Below are positions 1 to 7,465 of a DNA stretch of 64,000 nucleotides, one piece after another. Numbering within the stretch: the first letter of the stretch is position 1; every line of letters starts with the position of its first letter. Both the position numbers and the translations under genes were made by a program. The DNA comes from CAZNGF01 sp964572855 (GTDB lineage: Bacteria; Bipolaricaulota; Bipolaricaulia; RBG-16-55-9; JAJCYT01). Where the stretch lies: assembly GCA_964572855.1 (NCBI GenBank), contig CAZNGF010000003.1, positions 19,439 to 83,438 of the forward strand. The letters are read 5' to 3'. The notes beneath the pieces are model-generated. The model had not been told where the DNA came from. It saw only the letters and a program-made list of their open reading frames with translations, and did not search any database.

Positions 1-622
1 CGGGGTCGTAGAGCTTCGACAGCACCTGGCTCTGGGTCAGCGTCTCGGTCTTCCCGCCGTACTCGAAGGGAAAGCGCGTGCGCGCCGTGACCTCGGAGAA
101 CAGCCGCCCGAAGGCCGGGCCGCGCGCGTTGGCGGTCTCGACCAGGATCTTCTCCTCGGGCTCGCTCAGGTGGTGGCGGGCCAGCCGGCGTTCGTGCTCG
201 AGGTAGTGACGGTAGGGCGCCAGCGCCTCGGCGTCCCGCAGAGCGCGGAAGGTCTCGTCCGGGATGCGCCCGACCTCGAGGTCGAAGAACACCAAGTGCG
301 TCCCCAACGCGCTGGCGGCCTCGCGCGTCTTCTGCAGCAGCGCGCCGCGCTGTGGATCCTGGGTGTCGGCGGTGAACTGGAGCTGGGCGTAGGCCAGCGG
401 CCGGGCCTGGGCACGCGCCAGGGATTCGTACTCGTCGAGCGCGGCGCGCAGGTGGCCGGCGGCGAGACCCTCGACCGCGATCGTGCCCTTATATTGTCGC
501 TCGAACTCGGCGGCGCGCGCCTTGAGCGCGTCCAGGTCCGCTAGCAGTTTCGGATCGTCCAGGCCGGCGTAGAGGTCGGTCAGGTCCCAGGTGGGCAGTT
601 CGCGCTGCAATGCTTGGGCCAT
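1..622 (-). CDS. pepF: Oligoendopeptidase F (M3 family), N-terminal part, cut by the window edge
   Basis: Reading leftward from ATG at 620-622 gives about 207 codons without a stop before the window ends, so the C-terminal two-thirds with the zinc HExxH site is outside. The visible part starts MAQALQRELPTWDLTDLY and runs through LFFDLEVGRIPDETF-like and HHLSEPEEKILVE segments typical of the N-terminal helical half of PepF/M3B oligoendopeptidases, cytosolic zinc enzymes that cut short peptides. A GAGGAG ribosome site lies about nine bases upstream of the ATG. It is the last visible gene of a minus-strand group after the DUF402 and MTH865-like genes. Family assignment is from recognition of the N-terminal domain alone; catalytic residues cannot be checked here. 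Confidence 0.8.
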   Translation of the reverse strand, partial: MAQALQRELPTWDLTDLYAGLDDPKLLADLDALKARAAEFERQYKGTIAVEGLAAGHLRAALDEYESLARAQARPLAYAQLQFTADTQDPQRGALLQKTREAASALGTHLVFFDLEVGRIPDETFRALRDAEALAPYRHYLEHERRLARHHLSEPEEKILVETANARGPAFGRLFSEVTARTRFPFEYGGKTETLTQSQVLSKLYDP

Positions 623-667
623 GGGGGGGTCTCCTCTCTGGATGAAAAGGGGTTGCCCGTGCGGGCG

Positions 668-1150
668 TCAGCCCCCTTTATACGCGTCGTAGAAAGCGGG
701 ATCAAAGGGGCCTTCGCGCGCTTCGGCCAGCGCGAGCAGCGCCTCCCAGGCGGCCTGCGGCTCGATGCCCTTGGGATCCGCGCTGCGGGCGCCGTTGCTG
801 GACGGGGTGGGCAATTCGACGACGCGGTAGGTGCCGTCGGGCTTGACCGACAGATGCCGACCCAAATCGACGAAGCGCAGCTCGTCCTCACCCAACTCGA
901 CGGGGCGGATCAGGCGCGCGTAGAACTCGCGTAGATCCCAGTCATGGTCGAAGAGCGCGGCCACGGTGTAGCCGACGCCGGGCCAGTAGCACTCGACGGA
1001 GAAATTCTGGATCGGCACCTCGCCGCTGGGGGTGTGCAGCGTCCGGCCCCAGGCGCCGCGCAGCACGATGAGCTCGTCGTCGCGCCGCACGGGCTCGGCC
1101 TCCCAGTGGTGACGCGCCTGCCCGGCGCGGTCGAAGACGCGGACGATCAA
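668..1150 (-). CDS. DUF402 domain protein (FomD/Ntdp-like)
   Basis: A 160-residue protein with the DUF402 core around residues 65-110: a DHDWDLREFYARLIRPVE stretch followed by ELRFVDLGRHLSVKPDG and a YRVVE segment. DUF402 members include nucleoside di/triphosphate phosphatases (Ntdp) and the FomD hydrolase, which use metal bound by Asp/Glu residues of this region; the present substrate is unknown. The start chosen is TTG at 1150, the first possible start after the upstream MTH865-like stop at 1161. No clear ribosome site is seen, so translation may depend on coupling to the upstream gene, whose stop is only ten bases away. The pepF start follows about 45 bases downstream. Confidence 0.75.
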   Translation of the reverse strand: MIVRVFDRAGQARHHWEAEPVRRDDELIVLRGAWGRTLHTPSGEVPIQNFSVECYWPGVGYTVAALFDHDWDLREFYARLIRPVELGEDELRFVDLGRHLSVKPDGTYRVVELPTPSSNGARSADPKGIEPQAAWEALLALAEAREGPFDPAFYDAYKGG

Positions 1151-1160
1151 AGGCGGCCGC

Positions 1161-1412
1161 TCAAAGCAGGCCCTTCTCCTCCATGGCGTCCAGCACGTCG
1201 CCGACCAGGTCGTCCACGTTCTCGTAGGGGAAGTTGCCGCCCCCCAGCTTGGTCGACAGGTCCATGGCCGTGAAACTCTTGCCCTCGGCCTCGAAGGTGG
1301 TCATGGGCCCTTGCGGCAGGACGGGCAGCAGGTCCATCGTGCTCTTGACCGGGTAGTTGGCCTTGCCGAACACCTCTTTCATCTGCTTTTCCAGCTCGTC
1401 GCGTGCGGCCAT
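1161..1412 (-). CDS. MTH865-like small protein
   Basis: An 83-residue acidic protein of the MTH865 type, a small helical family first known from Methanothermobacter. Visible hallmarks are the opening basic helix (ELEKQMKEVFGKANYPVKS), the DLLPVLPQGPMTTFEAEG turn and the closing PYENVDDLVGDVLDAMEEK helix; the length equals that of the family. The biochemical role of the family is not known. ATG at 1412 is preceded by AGAGGTGAT at good spacing. It precedes DUF402 and pepF in one apparent transcription unit, which offers no clear functional hint. Confidence 0.75.
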   Translation of the reverse strand: MAARDELEKQMKEVFGKANYPVKSTMDLLPVLPQGPMTTFEAEGKSFTAMDLSTKLGGGNFPYENVDDLVGDVLDAMEEKGLL

Positions 1413-1484
1413 CGGGCATCACCTCTGAAGCGTTTTGCCCCAGTGTAGGCGAAATCCTGCGGCGGGTGCAAACCGGGTGAGGGC

Positions 1485-1799
1485 TCAGGTCCCCGCGCGC
1501 TGCAGCGCCACCTTGTAGGGATGGAGCCGCCCCCGCATCAGGCCGCTTGCGACGAACGGGTCGGACTCCATGAACGCTCGGGCCGCCGCGTCGTCCTCGG
1601 CCTCGAAGATGACGATGCCCGGTCCGGCGTCGTCCTGGCAGCGGCCCGCCAGGATCAGCTGGCCGCATTCGGTCGCGCGCTTGAGGTGGGCGACGTGGTC
1701 GCGTCCAATTTGAACTTCCTCTTCGGTCCAGGCAGCGGGATCGGTGAGTAACTCGGGCCGGCTGGGCTCGATGAAGTAGACGTACTGTTTTCGTTCCAA
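1485..1799 (-). CDS. YCII-related (YciI-like) protein
   Basis: A 104-residue single-domain protein of the YCII/dimeric alpha-beta barrel type: YVYFIEPSRPELL strand, HVAHLKRATECGQLILAG helix-strand, then the FESDPF-like signature (here FMESDPFVASG) and a closing LHPYKVAL strand. Homologues are small putative dehalogenase- or hydrolase-like proteins without assigned substrate. The start is TTG at 1797-1799, chosen because AAAGGAG lies eight bases upstream; the frame stays open further upstream but without a ribosome site. It follows the VOC gene by about 30 bases on the same strand, so the two are probably co-transcribed. Confidence 0.8.
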   Translation of the reverse strand: MERKQYVYFIEPSRPELLTDPAAWTEEEVQIGRDHVAHLKRATECGQLILAGRCQDDAGPGIVIFEAEDDAAARAFMESDPFVASGLMRGRLHPYKVALQRAGT

Positions 1800-1831
1800 G
1801 GCGTTGAGCTCCTTTTGGGCGGGCGAGGGGA

Positions 1832-2212
1832 TCAGCCGTCGCTCAAACTCTGGTAGAACATGAGCGCGTTGCCGTCGGGGTCGAAGAAGGTGGCCAGCTT
1901 GACCATGCCCGCGACCGTGCGGGTCTCGCCGTCGAAGCGGACGCCGTGCGATTCGACGTGCCTGCGGGCCGCGTCGATGTCCCCGACGCCGAAGGTGGGC
2001 GTCGCTCCGCCGCCGTGCTGGATCGCTTCGACCCGGCTGAGACCGACGTTGACCCGCTGGACGCCGGTCGAGAGCTCGCACCAGCCGATGTCGTCCATGC
2101 GGTATTCGAGCTTGAAACCCAGCACGTCTTCGTACCAGGCGATCGAGCGCGCCAGGTCCGTCACCCCAAGCGCGCAGGTGAGACCGCCATCGTAAGGGAT
2201 GGGTGTGTCCAT
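1832..2212 (-). CDS. VOC superfamily (glyoxalase/bleomycin-resistance-like) protein
   Basis: A 126-residue protein with the two beta-alpha-beta-beta-beta units of the vicinal oxygen chelate fold: the VTDLARSIAWYEDVLGF start of the first unit and GDIDAARRHVESHGVRF followed by ATFFDPDGNALMF in the second. VOC proteins bind a metal and act as lyases, dioxygenases, isomerases or antibiotic-binding proteins; the substrate cannot be read from sequence. The ATG at 2212 has AAGGAGG just upstream; an in-frame extension upstream runs through the promoter and is rejected. It is transcribed divergently from the HxlR-type regulator and leads the YCII gene, so regulator control is likely. Confidence 0.85.
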   Translation of the reverse strand: MDTPIPYDGGLTCALGVTDLARSIAWYEDVLGFKLEYRMDDIGWCELSTGVQRVNVGLSRVEAIQHGGGATPTFGVGDIDAARRHVESHGVRFDGETRTVAGMVKLATFFDPDGNALMFYQSLSDG

Positions 2213-2234
2213 CTTTTCCTCCTTATACAACTGG

Positions 2235-2263
2235 TTGATTTCACAAAGTACGGAAAGTATACT
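2235..2263 (+). promoter_or_regulatory. Promoter of the HxlR-type regulator gene
   Basis: TTGATT (2235-2240), a 17-base spacer and TATACT (2258-2263) make a near-consensus sigma-70 promoter about 35 bases before the regulator start codon. Its -10 shares the palindrome AGTATACT (2256-2263) with the opposing promoter. Confidence 0.75.
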
Positions 2264-2284
2264 AGATATATTTATCGCTGTCAA
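2256..2284 (-). promoter_or_regulatory. Promoter of the VOC-YCII genes, overlapping the divergent promoter
   Basis: Read on the minus strand: TTGACA (2279-2284, perfect -35), 17-base spacer, TATACT (2256-2261). The -10 is the other strand of the palindrome used as -10 by the regulator promoter, so RNA polymerase cannot occupy both at once. Confidence 0.75.
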
Positions 2285-2298
2285 GGGGTTGACGGCCG

Positions 2299-2859
2299 AT
2301 GCGCGCGTCATCGTCAAGGGAACTCGTCGCGCTGCTGCACCACCGCTGGAGCGTGCCCGTGCTGGCCGAGCTGCACAGCCGCGCCGGGGCGCGCTTCGCC
2401 GAGCTGGTCGCGCGGCTGGACCTGAGCCGCGACTCGCTGGCGCGCACGCTGCAGGCCCTGATCGAGGCGGGTTGGGTGCGGCGCAACCCCGGCCACGGTC
2501 ACCCGCTGCGGCCCGAGTACCTGCCGACCGCGCGCGGCGCGAAGATCGCTCCGGCTTGCGGCGCGCTCTGGGACGCGCTGCGAGCCCTGGAGGTTGGGGA
2601 CGTCGGGCTCAACAAGTGGTCGCTGCCCGCCCTGCTCGCCCTGTGCGACGGCGAGGATCGCTTTTCCGGGCTCAAGGCCGCTTTGCCGGGCGTCACGCCG
2701 CGCGCGCTCAACGAGGCGCTCAAAAACCTGGAAAAAGCCGACCTCGTCGAGCGCGTCGTCTCGGACGCCCGCCCGCCGGCCGTGCGCTACCGGCCCACCG
2801 CCACGGGCCGGGCGCTGTATCCTGTGTTCCGGGCGCTGGCCGACGCGCTCGACCCGTGA
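2299..2859 (+). CDS. Tandem winged-helix regulator, HxlR-like
   Basis: A 186-residue protein made of two HxlR-type winged-helix domains in a row. The first (about 5-90) carries HRWSVPVLAELHS and FAELVARLDLSRDSLARTLQ; the second (about 95-184) carries KWSLPALLALCDG, FSGLKAALPGVTPRALNEAL and a YRPTATGRAL wing end. Ordinary HxlR proteins have one such domain of about 110 residues and dimerise, so this looks like a covalent pseudo-dimer. HxlR members sense redox or electrophile stress, several through Cys; here the only Cys residues lie in domain linkers (PACGALWD, LALCDGE). ATG at 2299 sits about 30 bases after the promoter. Divergence from the VOC gene suggests it controls that gene and itself. 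Confidence 0.85.
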   Translation: MRASSSRELVALLHHRWSVPVLAELHSRAGARFAELVARLDLSRDSLARTLQALIEAGWVRRNPGHGHPLRPEYLPTARGAKIAPACGALWDALRALEVGDVGLNKWSLPALLALCDGEDRFSGLKAALPGVTPRALNEALKNLEKADLVERVVSDARPPAVRYRPTATGRALYPVFRALADALDP

Positions 2860-2882
2860 GGCCGGACGAGTGGGATGTGGCC

Positions 2883-2910
2883 TTGTCAACCGCATGGCGG
2901 ACGGTACCAT
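2883..2910 (+). promoter_or_regulatory. Possible promoter of prs
   Basis: TTGTCA (2883-2888), 16-base spacer and TACCAT (2905-2910), about 25 bases before the prs start. The -10 is only moderately good. Confidence 0.35.
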
Positions 2911-2934
2911 AAGGGCGCTTGCAGGGGAGGCCCG

Positions 2935-3882
2935 ATGAACCCGAACGACATCCTGCTGTTTGCCGGCAGTGGCAGCCCGAAGCTCGCCAGACGCATCGCG
3001 GATTACCTCGGCGTGTCGCTCTGTAAGAACGAAACCCTGAGGTTCTCCGACGGCAACCTGTTCGTGCGCGTGCAGGAGAACGTGCGCGGGCGGCGGGTCT
3101 ATTTGGTGCAGTCCACGGTATTTCCCACCAACGATCACTTCATGGAGCTGTTGTTTTGGCTCGACGCCTTCCAGCGTGCCAGCGCCGAGTCGGTCACGGC
3201 CGTGATCCCCTACTTCAGCTACGCCAAGGGTGACAAGAAGGACGAGCCACGCGTTTCGATCCGCGCCCGCGTGTGCGCCGACGCCATCGAGGCCGCCGGG
3301 GCCGACCGCGTGGTGGCCATGGACCTACACGCCCCGCAGATCCAGGGGTTCTTTCGCATCCCGGTCGACAACCTCTACGCCCTGCCCGTGCTGTGCGACC
3401 GGCTCGAGCAAGAGGACTTGCACGATGTCGTTGTGGTCTCGCCCGACGCGGGCTTTGCCAAGCACGCGCGCCGCTACGCCTCCGAGCTGGGCGCGTCGGT
3501 GGCCATCGCCGACAAGGAGCGCAAGGGGCACGACGAGCGGGCCCAAGTCTGGGATATCATCGGCGAGGTCGCGGGCAAGACCGCGGTCATCGTCGACGAC
3601 TTCACCATCTCGGCCGGCACGCTGGTCGAGGCGTCTCAACAGCTCGCCGCGCGCGGCGCGCGGCGGATCTACGCTGCGGTCACGCACGGCGTCCTGACCG
3701 AAGGGGCGATGGAGCGCATCGACGCCAGTCCCATCGAAAAGCTGTTCTGCACCGACACGGTCGAGAATCAGCCCGTCCGGTTCTCGGACAAGGTCGAGGT
3801 CGTCTCGGTGGCCCCGCTGTTCGGCGAGGCGGTCAAGAGCATCCACTACCGCAAGAGCATCAGCGTGATGTTCCCGGACTGA
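2935..3882 (+). CDS. prs: Ribose-phosphate pyrophosphokinase (PRPP synthetase)
   Basis: A 315-residue enzyme that makes PRPP from ribose 5-phosphate and ATP for nucleotide, His and Trp synthesis in the cytosol. The N-terminal half has the FAGSGSPKLARRIADYLGV opening and the VVAMDLHAPQIQGFF metal/ATP segment; the C-terminal half has the conserved Lys of the flexible loop (VAIADKERKG) and the PRPP-binding VIVDDFTISAGTL. Compared with classical class I enzymes the loops are altered: the usual ARQDRK-type loop reads AKGDKKDEP and the ribose-phosphate loop DTxGT reads ISAGT. ATG at 2935 with GGGGAGG upstream is preferred over an upstream start with no ribosome site. It stands alone between the HxlR gene and the convergent small membrane protein gene. 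Confidence 0.85.
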   Translation: MNPNDILLFAGSGSPKLARRIADYLGVSLCKNETLRFSDGNLFVRVQENVRGRRVYLVQSTVFPTNDHFMELLFWLDAFQRASAESVTAVIPYFSYAKGDKKDEPRVSIRARVCADAIEAAGADRVVAMDLHAPQIQGFFRIPVDNLYALPVLCDRLEQEDLHDVVVVSPDAGFAKHARRYASELGASVAIADKERKGHDERAQVWDIIGEVAGKTAVIVDDFTISAGTLVEASQQLAARGARRIYAAVTHGVLTEGAMERIDASPIEKLFCTDTVENQPVRFSDKVEVVSVAPLFGEAVKSIHYRKSISVMFPD

Positions 3883-3884
3883 CT

Positions 3885-4070
3885 TCAGCGGCGCCGCAGG
3901 CTCCAAAACAGCAGCACGTCCCCGACGACCAGCGTCCCCGCGCCGACCCAGACCCACAGCGTCTGGCCCGTCATGAACGACCCGCCCAGCACGCCCACGC
4001 CCTGCAGGATCCAGACGATCCCGATCAGGGCCAGCAGGCCGCCGAGGACGGCGATCCATTTCCGAGCCAT
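3885..4070 (-). CDS. Small two-helix membrane protein
   Basis: A 61-residue protein: a short basic start (MARKW), a first hydrophobic segment of about 20 residues (WIAVLGGLLALIGIVWIL), a short GGSFMTGQ loop and a second segment (VWVGAGTLVVGDVLLFWSL) ending in RRR, so both ends should be cytoplasmic. Similar small membrane proteins are common in bacteria, but no function is assigned. ATG at 4070 was chosen because the hydrophobic segment starts right after it. It lies downstream of the M20 gene by about 40 bases and may be the last gene of the peptide-uptake operon, ending two bases from the convergent prs stop. Confidence 0.65.
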   Translation of the reverse strand: MARKWIAVLGGLLALIGIVWILQGVGVLGGSFMTGQTLWVWVGAGTLVVGDVLLFWSLRRR

Positions 4071-4113
4071 GCGCGCCTCTTTATGATCGCGTTTTAACGG
4101 TCTGGGATCAGCG

Positions 4114-5442
4114 TCAACCCCCAAACCGCTGGAACAAGCCGTAGAGCGCCTCGGCCCCGAAGGTGATTGCCTCGGCCGGCACGCGCTCGTCGTCGGCGTG
4201 GACGGTCTCCAGGAAATTGAACCCTTCCGGCAGGTTCATGGGCAAAAAGCCGTAGGGTTGGATCCCGAGTTGGGCGAAGAAGCGCCCGTCGGTGACGCCG
4301 GGCATGACCAGCGGGACGGGGATCCCCTCCGGGTCGGCCTCGCGCAGCAGGTCGCCCATGAGCGCGAACAGTCCCATGTCGGCCTCGGCCAAGCCGGGGT
4401 CGTGGCGGACGAGCTCCAGCTCGACCTCGTCGCCGGCGAGCGCGCGGATCTCGTCTATCAGGTCCTGGGGCCCGTAGCCGGGCAGCAGGCGGCCGTCCAG
4501 CGCCACCGACACCTCGCCCGGAATCACGTTGATCTTGTCGCCCCCGTGCAGGATCGTGGGGCTGACGGTGTGATGTAACATGCTGTCGAAGAAGCGCGCG
4601 GTCGGGCCGAGCTGGTCCAGCGCCGCGTCGGTGCGTTCGGGGTCCAGCAGCGCGCGCAACGTCTCGTCCCATGGCTCCTCGAGCGCCTCGGCCATCGCCT
4701 CCAGCATCCGGGTCACGATGGGCGTGTGGTGCACGGGCAGACGCCGATTGAGCCCCTGGAGCAGCGTGCCCAGTTTGGCCATGGCCCCGTCACGCACCGG
4801 AAACGCTCCGTGGCCGCCTTGTCCTTTGAGCGTCGCCTTCATCCAGCACATCTGCTTTTCGGCCACCTGGATGGGATAAAACTTGCGCCCGCCCAAGTAG
4901 AGCGGGAAGCCGCCGAACTCCCCGACGGCGTACTTGACGCCCTGGAACAGCTCGGGGTGAGATTCGGCCAAGAAGCGGGCGCCGTCGTTTCCGCCGGCCT
5001 CCTCGTCGCTCAGGATCAGCAGCACGAGGTCGCCCGGCGGCTTGAGTCCCTCGGCTTTGGCGCGCAGGAACGCCGACAACAGCATGGCCACGCCGCCCTT
5101 CATGTCGAGCGCGCCCCGGCCCCAAACCCAGCCGTCGATGAGCTTTCCCGCAAACGGCGGGTGCGTCCAGCTTTGCCCCTGAGTTGTGACCACGTCCACG
5201 TGGCCGTGCAGCAGCAGCGGCGGCGCCTCGCCCCGGCCGGGCAGGCGCGCCACCAGGTTGGGCCGGCCCGGCGCTTGGGTGAGCGTCCGGGTTTCGATGC
5301 CGGCCGCTTGCAGCAGTTGGTCGATGAAGGCCACGCAGTCGGCCTCGTCCCCCGGCGGGTTGGTCGTGTCGAAGCGGATGAGACGTTGCAGCAGCTCGGC
5401 CGGGCGCTGCCATAGAGTCTGATCTGTCGCATTGAGTGCCAT
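4114..5442 (-). CDS. M20 family metallopeptidase/deacylase (ArgE/DapE-like)
   Basis: A 442-residue di-zinc hydrolase of the M20 family, cleaving the terminal amide of peptides or N-acyl amino acids. Visible: LLLHGHVDVV with metal-binding His and Asp (about residue 80), WGRGALDMKGG with the bridging Asp (about 110), ILSDEEAGG with the catalytic and metal-binding Glu pair (about 145), and a lid/dimerisation domain around residues 190-330 opening with GQGGHGAFP. The substrate could be a dipeptide, an acyl-amino acid or a carbamoyl derivative. ATG at 5442 follows the dppC-like stop by two bases, so the two are coupled within the long minus-strand operon. It probably performs the last cytosolic hydrolysis of imported material. 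Confidence 0.88.
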   Translation of the reverse strand: MALNATDQTLWQRPAELLQRLIRFDTTNPPGDEADCVAFIDQLLQAAGIETRTLTQAPGRPNLVARLPGRGEAPPLLLHGHVDVVTTQGQSWTHPPFAGKLIDGWVWGRGALDMKGGVAMLLSAFLRAKAEGLKPPGDLVLLILSDEEAGGNDGARFLAESHPELFQGVKYAVGEFGGFPLYLGGRKFYPIQVAEKQMCWMKATLKGQGGHGAFPVRDGAMAKLGTLLQGLNRRLPVHHTPIVTRMLEAMAEALEEPWDETLRALLDPERTDAALDQLGPTARFFDSMLHHTVSPTILHGGDKINVIPGEVSVALDGRLLPGYGPQDLIDEIRALAGDEVELELVRHDPGLAEADMGLFALMGDLLREADPEGIPVPLVMPGVTDGRFFAQLGIQPYGFLPMNLPEGFNFLETVHADDERVPAEAITFGAEALYGLFQRFGG

Positions 5443-5444
5443 TG

Positions 5445-6275
5445 CTATTCCCCCTTGCCGCGGTTCAGGGCGCCCTCGCCGGCCAGGTTGAGCCCCAGCG
5501 AGACCACGAAGATCGCCAGTCCAGGATAAATTGACATCCAGACCGCATAGTGCATAAAGCCGATGCCGTCGCGCAACAGCAGGCCCAGCGAGGGCTGCGG
5601 TGGCTGGACGCCCAGGCCGAGGAACGACAGCGCCGAGATCGCCAGGATGGCAAAGCTCGCCTGCAAGAGCGCCTGGGCCGAGAGGATCGGCAGGCTGTTG
5701 GGCAGGACGTGGCGGAAGAGTGTGGCGAGGCCCGAGCGTCCCATGGCCCGTGCGGCCAGGACGTACTCCTCGTTCTTGAGCGCCAGCGTCTGGCCGCGCG
5801 CCACGCGGGCGAAGATGGGGGCGTAGACGAACCCGATGATGAGCACGACGTTGCGCATGTTCGGGCCCAGCGCGGCGATGATCGCGATGGCCAGCAGGAT
5901 GACCGGGAAAGCCATGACGATGTCGAGCACCCGCATGATGACGTTGTCGACCACGTTGCCGTAGAACCCCGAGATCAGCCCCAGCGGCACGCCCAGCGTC
6001 AACGACATGACCAGCGCCGCGGCCGTGATGGCCAGGTCCGTGCGGTAGGCGTGCACGACGCGGGCGAACAGGTCGCGCCCGTAGCTGTCCGTGCCGAACC
6101 AGTGCGCGGGGCTCGCGCCCTGAAACGACTCGGTCACGGACATCGAAAGCGGGTTGTATCCGCCCAGGACGGGGTAGAGCGTGATCACAACCACCACGGC
6201 CAACAGGATCAGCAGCCCGGCGGCCGTCATCTTGTTGCGGCGTGCGGCCCGCAGCAGTCGCTTGAGCCAGCGCAT
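5445..6275 (-). CDS. Peptide-type ABC transporter permease, DppC-like
   Basis: A permease of about 276 residues with six predicted membrane helices, the N-terminal cytoplasmic RRNKMTAAGLLILL start and the FGTDSYGRDLFARVVHAYRTDL motif typical of DppC/OppC proteins, plus an EEYVLAARAMGRSG coupling loop that contacts the ATPase. It pairs with the DppB-like permease at 10703-11641 and the binding protein at 11725-13353, although three hydrolase-type genes and a racemase gene lie in between. Two starts are possible: ATG at 6275, two bases after the amidohydrolase stop, or GTG at 6287 overlapping that gene. Neither has a good ribosome site; I used the ATG. Confidence 0.85.
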   Translation of the reverse strand: MRWLKRLLRAARRNKMTAAGLLILLAVVVVITLYPVLGGYNPLSMSVTESFQGASPAHWFGTDSYGRDLFARVVHAYRTDLAITAAALVMSLTLGVPLGLISGFYGNVVDNVIMRVLDIVMAFPVILLAIAIIAALGPNMRNVVLIIGFVYAPIFARVARGQTLALKNEEYVLAARAMGRSGLATLFRHVLPNSLPILSAQALLQASFAILAISALSFLGLGVQPPQPSLGLLLRDGIGFMHYAVWMSIYPGLAIFVVSLGLNLAGEGALNRGKGE

Positions 6276-6277
6276 GC

Positions 6278-7465
6278 TCAAAAGCACGAGATCCCGTCGA
6301 GCCGCTCGCCGGATTTCATGACCAAGTGGATATCGGTCATGCGTTCCACGTCCTCCAGCGGGTTTCCCCGCACCGAGATCACGTCCGCGCGCTTGCCGGC
6401 CTCAAGCGAGCCCGTTTCGGCCTCGACCCCGCAGACGCGCGCGCCGTTGAGCGTGGCGGCCGTGAGGGCGGCCAGGGGCGTGGCGCCGTACTCGACCAGC
6501 TTGGCGATCTCGAAGGCCATCGCCCCGTGCACGCTGTCGGTCCCGACGGCCAGGTTCACGCCCGAGGCCACGGCGCGCTTCATGTTGGCGCCCGTGGTGC
6601 GGCGCGCGTCTTCGAGCTTGGCGCGGATGGCCGGCACGGCCCCGTCGGCGCGCTCGATGCCGTCCTCGTGGTAGAGGATGGCCTGCGTGCTCACCAGCCA
6701 GGTGCCCTTGTCGATCATGATGGCCAAGTCCTCGGCCGTCACGCCGCTGCCGTGCTCGATGGTGTCGATGCCCGCCTCCAGGCACATGCGCAGTCCCCGC
6801 CCGCCGATGGCGTGGGCCGCGACGCGACGGCCGTTGCGGTGGGCCTCGTCGACCGCGGCTGCCAGCTCCTCGTACGTGTAGCCGCAGAAGTCGACGCTGG
6901 TGTCCTTCGAGCTCACGCCTCCCGTCGCAAACACCTTGATGAGGTCGGCGCCGGCCTTGACGTTCTCGCGCACGCGCTTGCGCACGGCCTCAACGCCGTC
7001 GGTGAGCGTGAGCGCCGCGCCGTGGCCATGGGTTGAGACGATGGCCCGCGTGCTGATCAACAAATGCGGTCCCGGAATCCGGCCCGCTTCAATCGCGCGC
7101 TTGATCTCGACGTCGATGAAATGTTCTTCGGCCATGACGCGCATGGTCGTGACGCCGCTTTTGAGGTCCGTGCGCAAATTGCCCACCGCGCGCAGGATCT
7201 GCGGTGCGGGGCCCTGCTTGAGCTGGCCCAACTGGTCGCCCTCGCCGGGGATGACCGAGAGGTGGCTGTGGCTGTCGATCAGGCCCGGCAGCAGCGTCTC
7301 GCCCGGCAGCTCCAGCACGTCGACCTCGGCGTCGCCCACGTGTGCGCGTGCGCCGGCCCAGTCGCCCGCGTAGCTTAATCGATCGCCTTCGACCACGACC
7401 GCGCCGTCGGCGACCGCCTCCGCACCCGTCCCGTCGATGAGCCGGTCGGCCCGGATGATCCGCAT
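6278..7465 (-). CDS. Metal-dependent amidohydrolase (imidazolonepropionase/prolidase-like group)
   Basis: A 395-residue enzyme of the amidohydrolase superfamily. The N-terminal and C-terminal strands form the composite sandwich (RIIRADRLIDGTGAEAV; ISVRGNPLEDVERM), and the barrel carries the metal ligands: HxH in GLIDSHSHLSV, the carbamylated-Lys region DLIKVFATGGVSS, His in VAAHAIGG and TIEHGSG, and the catalytic Asp in VGTDSVHG. Close relatives hydrolyse imidazolonepropionate, Xaa-Pro dipeptides or acyl-amino acids; I cannot choose among them. Its ATG overlaps the racemase stop as TGATG, showing translational coupling. In context it probably opens a cyclic or peptide-like amide from the imported substrate. 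Confidence 0.85.
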   Translation of the reverse strand: MRIIRADRLIDGTGAEAVADGAVVVEGDRLSYAGDWAGARAHVGDAEVDVLELPGETLLPGLIDSHSHLSVIPGEGDQLGQLKQGPAPQILRAVGNLRTDLKSGVTTMRVMAEEHFIDVEIKRAIEAGRIPGPHLLISTRAIVSTHGHGAALTLTDGVEAVRKRVRENVKAGADLIKVFATGGVSSKDTSVDFCGYTYEELAAAVDEAHRNGRRVAAHAIGGRGLRMCLEAGIDTIEHGSGVTAEDLAIMIDKGTWLVSTQAILYHEDGIERADGAVPAIRAKLEDARRTTGANMKRAVASGVNLAVGTDSVHGAMAFEIAKLVEYGATPLAALTAATLNGARVCGVEAETGSLEAGKRADVISVRGNPLEDVERMTDIHLVMKSGERLDGISCF

